A DNA stretch of 64,000 bases, from positions 2,638,053-2,702,052 of the forward strand of contig NC_020504.1 of the NCBI RefSeq assembly GCF_000349325.1. The letters run 5' to 3'. The notes beneath the pieces were generated by a model, which did not search any database, was not told where the DNA came from, and worked only from the letters and a program-made list of their open reading frames with translations. Each line of letters begins with the position of its first letter. Within the stretch, counting starts at the first letter, position 1. Below are positions 8,157-14,854 of this stretch, in pieces. Source of the DNA: Streptomyces davaonensis JCM 4913 (GTDB lineage: Bacteria; Actinomycetota; Actinomycetes; Streptomycetales; Streptomycetaceae). A program made the translations under genes and the position numbers.

Positions 8157-9376
8157 CGTGCCACCTCGGACCGCACCAGCAGGGATTCGACGACATCGGC
8201 CGCGGCCGGGGCCCCGCCCGCCTGCTGGATGTGACGCCGCATGTCCTGCACCCGGCCGCCGAAGGAGCCGTCGGACAGCACCGTGCGTGCCGCCTGCCGC
8301 AGACCGTCGGCCGTCACCTCGGTCCGGTGCAGCATCGTCCCGAGTCCCAGCTCCGCCAGCCGGTCCGCGTTCGCACGCTGCTCACTCATCTGCGGAATCG
8401 CCACCATCGGCACCCCGAACGACAGCGCCTCCATCACACTGCCCATCCCCGCGTGCGTCACGAACAGATCCGCCTCACGCAGCACTTGGAGCTGCGGCAC
8501 ATGGGCACGAACCTCCACATGCCCGGGAACACCCGACAGCCGAGCGGGATCGACCCGGTCCCCCACCGCCATCACCACATCCCACGGCAACCCTGCGAAG
8601 GCATCCACACACTTCTGGAAGAACCCCACATCATCGTTGTGAATCGTCCCCAACGACACCAGGACCAGGGGCCGTTCACCACCCGCCCGACTCCACTCAC
8701 CGTCGAACCGCCGCTCCGACCAGCACGGTCCGACGAAGTGGAAGTCCTCCCCGAAGGTCTCGCCCCGGATCTGGAACTCACGCGGGAGGAACACCAGCGC
8801 CGGACCGGACTCGCTGCCCCCGAAGAACTCCTGGGCGCTCAGGCCCACTCCGAGCCCGGCCAGCATGGTGGCGATCTCCCCGTACACGGCGTTGAGTCCG
8901 GCGTGCTCCGGCTCGAAGCTCGCGTACTCCCCGTCCGTACCGAGCGACCAGTGCTCGTTCGCGGCCAGCGTGGGGATGCTGCGCACGGCGGGTATCCCCC
9001 AACTGTGCGCGAGCAGGCGGCCGGTCCAGCCGGACAGCCCGTCGTGGACCAGCACGTCCGGACGGTCACCGTCGAACGCCTCGGCGAGCCTCGGGTACAC
9101 CGCCTCGGTCTCCCGTACCAGGCCGCGCAGCACCTGCACGAAGTCGCCCGTGGTGAACCGGTCGACGCTCTCCAGGTCGTTCATCGCGTTCCGGGTCTGC
9201 CGCATGGTCGACTCGTACGGCACCAGCGTGGCGCCGGCCTCCTCGACCTCCGCGCCCTGGCGTGCGGTCACCGCGTAGCTGACGCGATGGCCGCGCGCCA
9301 CGAGTTCCGCGACGATTCCCGCCGTCGGATTGACGTGACCGGTTCCAGGAATGTTGAAGAAGGCGATATGGGACAT
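8153..9376 (-). CDS. MGT-family glycosyltransferase B
   Basis: A 407-residue paralogue of the 6930 gene and first gene of the leftward operon. N-terminus MSHIAFFNIPGTGHVNPTAG, donor motif FVTHAGMGSVMEAL. ATG at 9376 with AGGTGG upstream. It faces away from the peptide precursor across a 304-bp intergenic region, so both directions can be controlled together. The acceptor half differs from copy A, for example ESTMRQTRNAMNDLESVD here versus ESTMDGLPADDSAEDRPD there. Confidence 0.9.
   Translation of the reverse strand: MSHIAFFNIPGTGHVNPTAGIVAELVARGHRVSYAVTARQGAEVEEAGATLVPYESTMRQTRNAMNDLESVDRFTTGDFVQVLRGLVRETEAVYPRLAEAFDGDRPDVLVHDGLSGWTGRLLAHSWGIPAVRSIPTLAANEHWSLGTDGEYASFEPEHAGLNAVYGEIATMLAGLGVGLSAQEFFGGSESGPALVFLPREFQIRGETFGEDFHFVGPCWSERRFDGEWSRAGGERPLVLVSLGTIHNDDVGFFQKCVDAFAGLPWDVVMAVGDRVDPARLSGVPGHVEVRAHVPQLQVLREADLFVTHAGMGSVMEALSFGVPMVAIPQMSEQRANADRLAELGLGTMLHRTEVTADGLRQAARTVLSDGSFGGRVQDMRRHIQQAGGAPAAADVVESLLVRSEVAR
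8346..8704 (-). repeat. Near-identical donor-domain block, copy 2
   Basis: Partner of 7117-7475. It encodes the segment from EWSRAGGERPLVLVSLGT to RLAELGLG, that is the linker and sugar-nucleotide-binding domain. Near-zero divergence, including third codon positions, implies recent gene conversion or recent partial duplication. Confidence 0.9.
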
Positions 9377-9680
9377 CGAACCACCTGTGTTTCCGGGCGG
9401 GCAGAACTGTCATCGGACCGGCAACGTAGCAAAGGATTCTGCCCGTTCGGTATGCGCGGGCGTGTTCGGTCGCCGTATTGACCGGAAGGTGAGTCCGCGT
9501 CTCGCACCGGGGTGGGAGACGGCCGGCCGGCTTCCTACTCGCGCGGGGAGCCAGAAACCAGCGGGGCGGCGGAAGAATTCGGGATGCTCCCCGGACAGCA
9601 TGGCGACCGCCGTCCGGACCTCGGGCGGCTCGCGGATGCAATCCCCATCCGTCGGAATATCCATTGTCGAAGGAGGCACC
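9377..9680. promoter_or_regulatory. Divergent promoter region of the RiPP cluster
   Basis: 304 bp without a credible gene, between the leftward operon and the rightward precursor gene. It is less GC-rich than its surroundings near both ends. Seen on the + strand: TTGACC at 9478-9483 without a good -10 box at normal spacing, AATATCCATTG just before the precursor SD, and the weak inverted repeat CGGAT/ATCCG around 9633-9651. The precursor SD AAGGAGG is at 9670-9676. No regulator gene is visible in the cluster part of this window. Confidence 0.55.
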
Positions 9681-9821
9681 ATGCCCGTCGCCGACCTGCT
9701 GGCCGATGACCTGCTGGAGCTGGACGCCCTGACCGAGGACGAGCTCCTCACCGTTGAGGCGGACGAGAACGAGGCGCAGGCCATCCTGTGCGCCTGCTGC
9801 TGCTCCTGGTGCGGTTGCTGA
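9681..9821 (+). CDS. Cys-rich RiPP precursor peptide (thiazole-type)
   Basis: A 46-residue peptide with an ideal SD (AAGGAGG, 4-nt gap). Residues 1-34 form an acidic, Leu-rich leader (MPVADLLADDLLELDALTED, then ELLTVEADENEAQA), like leaders of thiopeptides and linear azole peptides that bind an RRE. The likely core is ILCACCCSWCGC (residues 35-46), with Cys at 37, 39, 40, 41, 44 and 46, one Ser (42) and one Trp (43). Only one Ser and no Thr occur in the core, so thiopeptide pyridine formation, which needs two dehydroalanines, is not possible. Up to six thiazoles and one oxazole could form. The C-terminal Cys fits the decarboxylase encoded next door. The cleavage site after Ala34 is inferred. 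Confidence 0.85.
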   Translation: MPVADLLADDLLELDALTEDELLTVEADENEAQAILCACCCSWCGC

Positions 9822-9837
9822 GTATCGGTCTGATACA

Positions 9838-9870
9838 CGTCCCCCGGGAGGCCCCGCCTCCCGGGGGACG
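9838..9870 (+). terminator. Strong hairpin directly after the precursor gene
   Basis: Perfect 15-bp stem with a 3-nt loop: CGTCCCCCGGGAGGC (9838-9852), loop CCC, then its exact complement (9856-9870). It begins 17 nt after the precursor stop, with no U-tract. Likely a partial terminator or 3' mRNA stabiliser that keeps precursor transcript in excess over the downstream enzyme genes. Confidence 0.8.
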
Positions 9871-9905
9871 GCTGGACCCTGTCGCCCAGGAGGTCGGAGT
9901 ACGCG

Positions 9906-10538
9906 ATGACAAGTGAAGAGAACTGGGGAATGCCGCCCATCCCGATTCCTCCCCTCGGGGTGAAACGCCTTCTCCTGGTCGGCACCGGATCATCGAATGC
10001 CGCTTTTCTTCCGCTGTGGGTCAACTGGTTCCAGGTCAGTTACCCGCAGGTGGAATTGCGCATCGTGCTCACGCGTTCCGCGCAGCGTTTCGTGACCCGG
10101 GAGGGCCTTTCGGTTCTCACCAATCGGCTGGTCTTCGAGGATTCCTGGTCCGAGGAGCCGCAGACGCGGAAACTCCATGTGGAACTGGCGAGCTGGCCCG
10201 ACGGAATAGCCGTTTATCCGGCGGGCCTGCACTTCATCGCCCGCCTCGCCCAGGGCCTCGCCGACACCCCGGTGACGATGGCGCTGCAATGCACCGAGGC
10301 GCCGATCGCCCTGGCCGCCGCGCTGCCCCCGGGCGGCTGGGAGAGCGCCGCGATGACGGACCACCGGGAGCGGCTGGAGCGGCGCGCCAATGTCGTGCTG
10401 CGTCCGCCGGTCATGGGACTGAGCATGACGACGGGGCGCCATGACGGCAATCAGCCGGACACCCTCCCGAACCTGCTCAGGACCCTGGAGGACCTCCGCA
10501 CCCGACGGGAGGCGGTGAACGGTGCCGGCGCCCGCTGA
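9906..10538 (+). CDS. HFCD-family flavoprotein, putative peptidyl-cysteine decarboxylase
   Basis: A 210-residue flavoprotein-fold protein (PF02441-like). Seen: N-terminal RLLLVGTGSSNAAFLPLW (residues 21-38) equivalent to the FMN-binding VTGS loop, LTRSAQRFV (55-63), a candidate catalytic His91 in LHVELASW, PAGLHFIARLAQGLAD (105-120) at the place of the PASANT motif, and a later substrate-clamp region. Members such as EpiD, MibD, CypD and TvaF oxidatively decarboxylate a C-terminal Cys to an enethiol. The precursor here ends in Cys46. The PASANT motif is changed to PAGLHF and the PxMNxxMW motif is not conserved, so activity or specificity may differ. It overlaps the next gene by 17 bp. Confidence 0.75.
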   Translation: MTSEENWGMPPIPIPPLGVKRLLLVGTGSSNAAFLPLWVNWFQVSYPQVELRIVLTRSAQRFVTREGLSVLTNRLVFEDSWSEEPQTRKLHVELASWPDGIAVYPAGLHFIARLAQGLADTPVTMALQCTEAPIALAAALPPGGWESAAMTDHRERLERRANVVLRPPVMGLSMTTGRHDGNQPDTLPNLLRTLEDLRTRREAVNGAGAR

Positions 10539-11700
10539 ACCGGGGGCGGCGGCCCGGCACGTGGCGGTCTGCACGGCCGCCGCGTACAGCCACATCAGCC
10601 CGCTGCTGGGCACCGTGTCCGAACTCGTCCGGCGCGGTGTACAGGTCAGTTACGCCACGACCGAACGGTTCGCGCCCCTGGTGGAGTCCGCGGGCGCCAC
10701 TCCCGTGCCGGTCCGCTCCTCGCTCCCCGCCGACCCGGCCGACTGGCCCAGGGACATCCGGCGGCTGCCGCTCCTCTACCTCGACGACGCCCGCGCCACG
10801 CTGCCCCAACTGGCGGCGGCCTTCGCGCGGAACCGCCCCGACCTGGTCCTCACCGAGGACCCGGCCGGCGCGGGCAGCGTCCTCGCCGCCCGGTGGGACA
10901 TCCCGTCGATGCAGGTCTGGACGTATCTGGCGGCACCCCGCCACTGGTCGCTGACCCCGCCGGGAACGCCCACCGCGAACCCGATGGCCCCCGAATTCCT
11001 TTCCCGGCTGGAGGAGTTCCTGGCCCAGGAGGGCGTACCGGCCACAGCGCGGGACCACTTGAACACGGCGCTGTCGGGCGGGCTGGTCCTGATCCCCCGC
11101 TCGTTCCAGCCGGACGGCGACTCCTTCGGCGAGGAGTACGCCTTCGTCGGCCCGACCCCGGCCCCCGAACCGGCGGACTGGACCCCACCGGACACCGACA
11201 CCGCCGTCGTCCTGGTCTCCCTGGGCTCGATCGACCACGCCCACCCGGAGTTCTTCGCGACGGTCGCCGAGGCGTTCGCCGGCCTTCCCTGGCACGTGGT
11301 GATGGCGACCGGCGACCGCTGCGTCCTGCCTCCGCTCCCCGCCAACGTGGAGGCCCGTTCCTGGGTGCCGAACCGGGCGGTGCTGCGCCACGCCGCCCTC
11401 GCCATCCACCACGGAGGCATGGCCACCACGATGGAGGCCCTCCAGCACGGCGTGCCGTCCCTGGTGGTCCCCCGGCTGCCCGAACAGACCAGTACCGCAC
11501 AGCGAGTTCGTGAGCTGGGCCTGGGCACGGCGATCCCCTTCCGCTCGGTCACCTCCGCGGCCCTGCGCAGCACGGCACTGCGACTGCACGCGCACGAAGG
11601 GGTACGCGGGCGGGTGACCGCGATGCGCGAGGAGATCCGCCGCGCGGGCGGCGCGCGCACCGCGGCCGACGCCGTCCTGCGACGCCTCGCTCCCGCATGA
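10522..11700 (+). CDS. Glycosyltransferase (GT-B), rightward operon
   Basis: A 392-residue antibiotic-type glycosyltransferase. N-terminal YSHISPLLGTVSELVRRGVQ and donor motif AIHHGGMATTMEALQHGVPS are visible. GTG start lies inside the end of the flavoprotein gene (17-bp overlap) and its TGA overlaps the SDR start (ATGA), so all three are translationally coupled. It is only distantly related to the other three transferases in the cluster. Co-transcription with the precursor suggests that it acts on the peptide, perhaps adding the first or an unusual sugar. Confidence 0.88.
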   Translation: MPAPAEPGAAARHVAVCTAAAYSHISPLLGTVSELVRRGVQVSYATTERFAPLVESAGATPVPVRSSLPADPADWPRDIRRLPLLYLDDARATLPQLAAAFARNRPDLVLTEDPAGAGSVLAARWDIPSMQVWTYLAAPRHWSLTPPGTPTANPMAPEFLSRLEEFLAQEGVPATARDHLNTALSGGLVLIPRSFQPDGDSFGEEYAFVGPTPAPEPADWTPPDTDTAVVLVSLGSIDHAHPEFFATVAEAFAGLPWHVVMATGDRCVLPPLPANVEARSWVPNRAVLRHAALAIHHGGMATTMEALQHGVPSLVVPRLPEQTSTAQRVRELGLGTAIPFRSVTSAALRSTALRLHAHEGVRGRVTAMREEIRRAGGARTAADAVLRRLAPA

Positions 11701-12443
11701 CCGCCGAAGTCATCGGCGACGGTTTCATCGCCCGCCATCTGCGCCGCCACCCCCTCCCGCACCACCGGGTGACCGTGCTGGCCGCGGGCGTCTCCAGAAC
11801 CTCGGAGACCGCGCCGGAGCAATTCGCCCGCGAGGCGAGGCTGGTGACCGACACGGCCCGCCGCTGCCTCGAACAGCGCCGTCTGCTGGTCCTCCTGTCC
11901 ACGGCGGCCACCGGCCTCTACGGCAGACAGGGCGAGGGCCACGAGAGCGCGCGGATCACCCCGCTGACCCCGTACGGCCACCACAAGCTGGCGATGGAAC
12001 GGCTGGTCACCGCCTCCGGCGCCGCCGCGCTGGTGCTGCGCCTGAGCCATCTGGTCGGCCCGGACCAGAACCCGGCCCAGCTCATCCCGTCGCTGGTCCG
12101 CCAGATCCGCTCGGGCACGGTCACCGTCCACCAGGGGGCGCGCCGGGACCTGCTGGACGTACGGCACTTCGGGACGGTGCTGAACCGGCTGCTGGAGCGC
12201 GGAGTCCACGGCCGTACGGTCAATGTGGCCTCGGGGATCTCCCACTCCGCGGAGGAGATCGTCACAGCGGTCGAGGCGGCCCTGGGACAGCGGGCGCACC
12301 GGGTCCCGCACGAGGTGCCGCCCGAGTCCCTGCGCATCTCCACCCGCCGGATGCGGGCCCACGTCCCGGAGGCCGCGCACTTCGGCTTCGGCCCGGCCTA
12401 CCTGGACGACCTCATCGCGCGCTACGCGCCAGCCACGGTGTGA
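11697..12443 (+). CDS. NAD(P)-dependent SDR, probable deoxysugar ketoreductase/epimerase
   Basis: A 248-residue extended SDR. The N-terminal nucleotide loop is degenerate (VIGDGFIARHL, residues 5-15) and catalytic Ser69 and Tyr93/Lys97 are seen in LLSTAATGLYG and TPYGHHKLAMERL. Later residues VGPDQNPAQLIPSLVRQI and RRDLLDVRHFG resemble nucleotide-sugar epimerases and reductases. It is shorter than RmlB or GalE (over 300 residues). Probable role: reduction of the 4-keto group of dTDP-4-keto-6-deoxyglucose from RmlB. This is inferred from context. Last gene of the rightward operon. Confidence 0.75.
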   Translation: MTAEVIGDGFIARHLRRHPLPHHRVTVLAAGVSRTSETAPEQFAREARLVTDTARRCLEQRRLLVLLSTAATGLYGRQGEGHESARITPLTPYGHHKLAMERLVTASGAAALVLRLSHLVGPDQNPAQLIPSLVRQIRSGTVTVHQGARRDLLDVRHFGTVLNRLLERGVHGRTVNVASGISHSAEEIVTAVEAALGQRAHRVPHEVPPESLRISTRRMRAHVPEAAHFGFGPAYLDDLIARYAPATV

Positions 12444-12864
12444 GGTTGGCGTCCACGATCAGCTCCTTGTACGTCTCGTCCCCCGGGAGCGGCACGATGA
12501 GCCACTGGCCGGGCGGAAACAGCCGCCCCTTGGTCCGGGCGAGCCCGCCGTAGACGGATCTGAGGAACCCGGGTACGGAGTCCCGCGGTACGTCGTGGAA
12601 CTCCACCCCGTCGACGGTGATCCGCGCATCGTCCTCGGGGAAGAGCCGGACGCTCACGGACGGCGACCCGGCAAGCTCCACGAAGGCCTCGTGCGGCAGC
12701 GAGCCGTCGGGGTCGAACACGGTGAACAGCTCGGCGGACGTGCGGCGCGAGGTCTGGTCCGCACCGATGTCGTCGGTGACCGACATGCTCACCCCGAACT
12801 CCATCGCGAGGTCACGAATCGCCACGACAGCGGACTCGGTGGTCGGCAGATGCGCTCTCTCCAT
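12412..12864 (-). CDS. Hypothetical protein
   Basis: 150 residues, function not recognised. Mixed alpha/beta, acidic, no signal peptide or membrane helix. Notable segments are AELFTVFDPDGSLPHEAFVELAG and KGRLFPPGQWLIVPLPGDETYKELIVDANL. It converges on the SDR gene, and the two overlap by 32 bp at their 3' ends (12412-12443). It marks the probable right edge of the peptide cluster, although a cluster role cannot be excluded. Confidence 0.6.
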   Translation of the reverse strand: MERAHLPTTESAVVAIRDLAMEFGVSMSVTDDIGADQTSRRTSAELFTVFDPDGSLPHEAFVELAGSPSVSVRLFPEDDARITVDGVEFHDVPRDSVPGFLRSVYGGLARTKGRLFPPGQWLIVPLPGDETYKELIVDANLTPWLARSAR

Positions 12865-12896
12865 GCCCTGATCATGCCCGACACCCTTGAAAAGGT

Positions 12897-14297
12897 CTAG
12901 ACCGGTTCCTCCTGTGACTCCGGCGGCTCCACGGGGGTCGGCGCCGGGCGGGTGAAGAGGACGGCCCGGGCCACGGGCGGCGCGAACAGCGCGGCGACAG
13001 GCTCGGAGAGGGTCAGTACGGCACGGAAGGCACGGCCCACGACCGGGTCACCGGGTGCGCGCTCCTGGACCCGGCGCAGATACCAGCCCGCGACCCGGTC
13101 CGCGGGGCCGCCGTCGAGGGCGTTGCCCATCACGCCGGGCATCCCGCGATCCGCCCCGGCGGAGATGTCCCACGCCTGCCGGGACGCCGCGAGCAATGCC
13201 TGCTGCACACGCCGCGTGGTGGGCGTACGGCGCGGGTCGGCGAGCGTGTCACGCAGGGCGACCGCGCTCATCGCGGCCACGGCCATGCCCTGGCCGTAGA
13301 TCGGGTTGAAGGTGCAGAGCGCGTCGCCGCTGGCGAGGAAGCCCGCCGGGGTGCCGGGCAGGTCGTAGCGGCGGCGGACGTTGGCGGTGCGCCGGTAGCC
13401 GAACGGCGTGGAGAGCGGTTCGGCCTCGCTGATCCAGCGGTCCAGGAGCGGATGGGCCAGCCGCTTGAGGTACGCCTCGAACTCCTCTTCGCCCGTGGGC
13501 GGTTCGTCACCGCGCAGCCCCGAGACGATCACCAGATGGGTGCCGTCCTCCAGGGGCAGCGCGCCGCCGCCGTGGGGCTGGGCGGGGCCGGGATAGACGT
13601 AGTAGCCGAGGGTCTCACCGTCGAGGACACCGCTGGGGCCGCGGTAGATCCGGGAGGCGTACGCGAGCCCGGTGTCGAGCTTCTCCTCGTGCGGGGCGGC
13701 GGCACCGATCGCCGCGAGCCACTGCGGGGCCTTGGTGGCGGCGCCGGTGGCGTCGACGACCAAGTCGGCCTCCAGGGCCCGGGGTTCGGCACGCTTCTCC
13801 CCGGACCGCTCCCGCACCAGCACGCCCCGCACCCGCGAGGCGTCCCCGAGCAGCCCGACGACGTCGGTGCCCTCCACCACGTCGATCAGCGGGTTGGCCA
13901 GAACCCGCCGCCGCACCAGCCCTTCCAGTTGCGCACGGGACCCGGTGTAGATGTGCGTGGAGGCGGACACCCGGCGGAACCAGCGGCCGTCCTGCCACAG
14001 CACCATGTCCGACGGCATGCCCACCCACGGCGCGCCCGCGTCCCGCAGCTCCGCCACGAAGCCCGGCAGCAGCGACTCCATGGCCGCCTGCCCGCCCTGG
14101 AGCAGGACGTGGGGATGGCGGCCCTGCGGTACGCCGGACCGCGGCTCGGCGCCCTCCGGGAACCGGTCGCGCTCGACGACGGTCACCCGGTCGGCGTGTC
14201 CGGCGAGCGCATGCGCCGCCAGGAGCCCCGCGAGGCTCCCGCCCACGACGACCGCATGCCGCCCACCCCGACGGCCCGTTCCTACGGCAGAGTCCAC
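12897..14297 (-). CDS. FAD-dependent oxidoreductase/monooxygenase
   Basis: 466 residues. N-terminal FAD-binding VVVGGSLAGLLAAHALAGH with VTVVERDRFP, and a central GDALCTFNPIYGQGMAVAAMSA, which matches the GD motif of flavin monooxygenases (PF01494-like). The halogenase motif WxWxIP is not seen, so a flavin halogenase is unlikely. GTG start with GGGGAG about 6 nt upstream. It sits between the peptide cluster and core gene msrB. It may be a cluster tailoring enzyme or an unrelated housekeeping-type oxidoreductase; substrate unknown. Confidence 0.75.
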   Translation of the reverse strand: MDSAVGTGRRGGRHAVVVGGSLAGLLAAHALAGHADRVTVVERDRFPEGAEPRSGVPQGRHPHVLLQGGQAAMESLLPGFVAELRDAGAPWVGMPSDMVLWQDGRWFRRVSASTHIYTGSRAQLEGLVRRRVLANPLIDVVEGTDVVGLLGDASRVRGVLVRERSGEKRAEPRALEADLVVDATGAATKAPQWLAAIGAAAPHEEKLDTGLAYASRIYRGPSGVLDGETLGYYVYPGPAQPHGGGALPLEDGTHLVIVSGLRGDEPPTGEEEFEAYLKRLAHPLLDRWISEAEPLSTPFGYRRTANVRRRYDLPGTPAGFLASGDALCTFNPIYGQGMAVAAMSAVALRDTLADPRRTPTTRRVQQALLAASRQAWDISAGADRGMPGVMGNALDGGPADRVAGWYLRRVQERAPGDPVVGRAFRAVLTLSEPVAALFAPPVARAVLFTRPAPTPVEPPESQEEPV

Positions 14298-14433
14298 CGA
14301 TCCGCTCCCCTGGTCACCCGAACTGAGAGAAGCCTCAAGTATCCCGCCCCGCCAAGCGGGTTGACCGTGTTTCGGCCCTTCTGCGGGGGGCGACCGGGAG
14401 CAGCCGAGGGGCGTACGGCGTACCGCTGTCGGA

Positions 14434-14841
14434 TCAGCCCTCGTCCGGCGTCAGCCGCAGCGAGATGCTGTTGATGCAGTACCGCTGATCGGTGGGCGTC
14501 GCATAGCCCTCGCCCTCGAAGACATGACCGAGGTGCGATCCGCACCGCGCGCACCGCACCTCGGTGCGCACCATGCCGTGGGAGGTGTCCGACAGCAGCT
14601 CCACCGCGTCGGTGTCCTTCGGGTCGTAGAAGGACGGCCAGCCGCAGTGGGACTCGAACTTGGTGGTCGAGGTGAACAGTTCGGCGCCGCAGGCGCGGCA
14701 GGAGTAGACGCCCTCGGTCTTGGTGTCGGTGTACTCACCGGTGAACGCGGGTTCGGTGCCGGCCTTCCGGAGTACGGCGTACTCGGCCGGGGTCAGTTCC
14801 GCGCGCCACTGCTCGTCCGGCTTGTCGACGTCGTACGACAT
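14434..14841 (-). CDS. msrB: Peptide-methionine (R)-S-oxide reductase
   Basis: 135-residue zinc-type MsrB that reduces the R-epimer of methionine sulfoxide in oxidised proteins. Zinc site: Cys48 and Cys51 (CRAC) with Cys97 and Cys100 (CARC). Catalytic Cys122 is in QRYCINSISL, and Cys66 in SHCGWPSF is the likely resolving residue. Full-length single-domain form. It lies 13 bp downstream of murC in the same direction and may be co-transcribed. Confidence 0.95.
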   Translation of the reverse strand: MSYDVDKPDEQWRAELTPAEYAVLRKAGTEPAFTGEYTDTKTEGVYSCRACGAELFTSTTKFESHCGWPSFYDPKDTDAVELLSDTSHGMVRTEVRCARCGSHLGHVFEGEGYATPTDQRYCINSISLRLTPDEG

Positions 14842-14854
14842 GAGTCTCAGCCCC

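Noticed and set aside
9681..9821. Thiopeptide precursor interpretation.
   Set aside because: The core has one Ser and no Thr, so the two dehydroalanines needed for the central pyridine cannot form, and no LanB-like dehydratase or cycloaddition enzyme is visible in the window.
12897..14297. Tryptophan halogenase acting on Trp43 of the peptide.
   Set aside because: The WxWxIP halogenase motif is absent; only a generic FAD monooxygenase can be supported.
14298..14433. Possible small gene or RNA in the gap between the FAD oxidoreductase and msrB.
   Set aside because: No SD-plus-ORF, no strong hairpin and no conserved motif seen.
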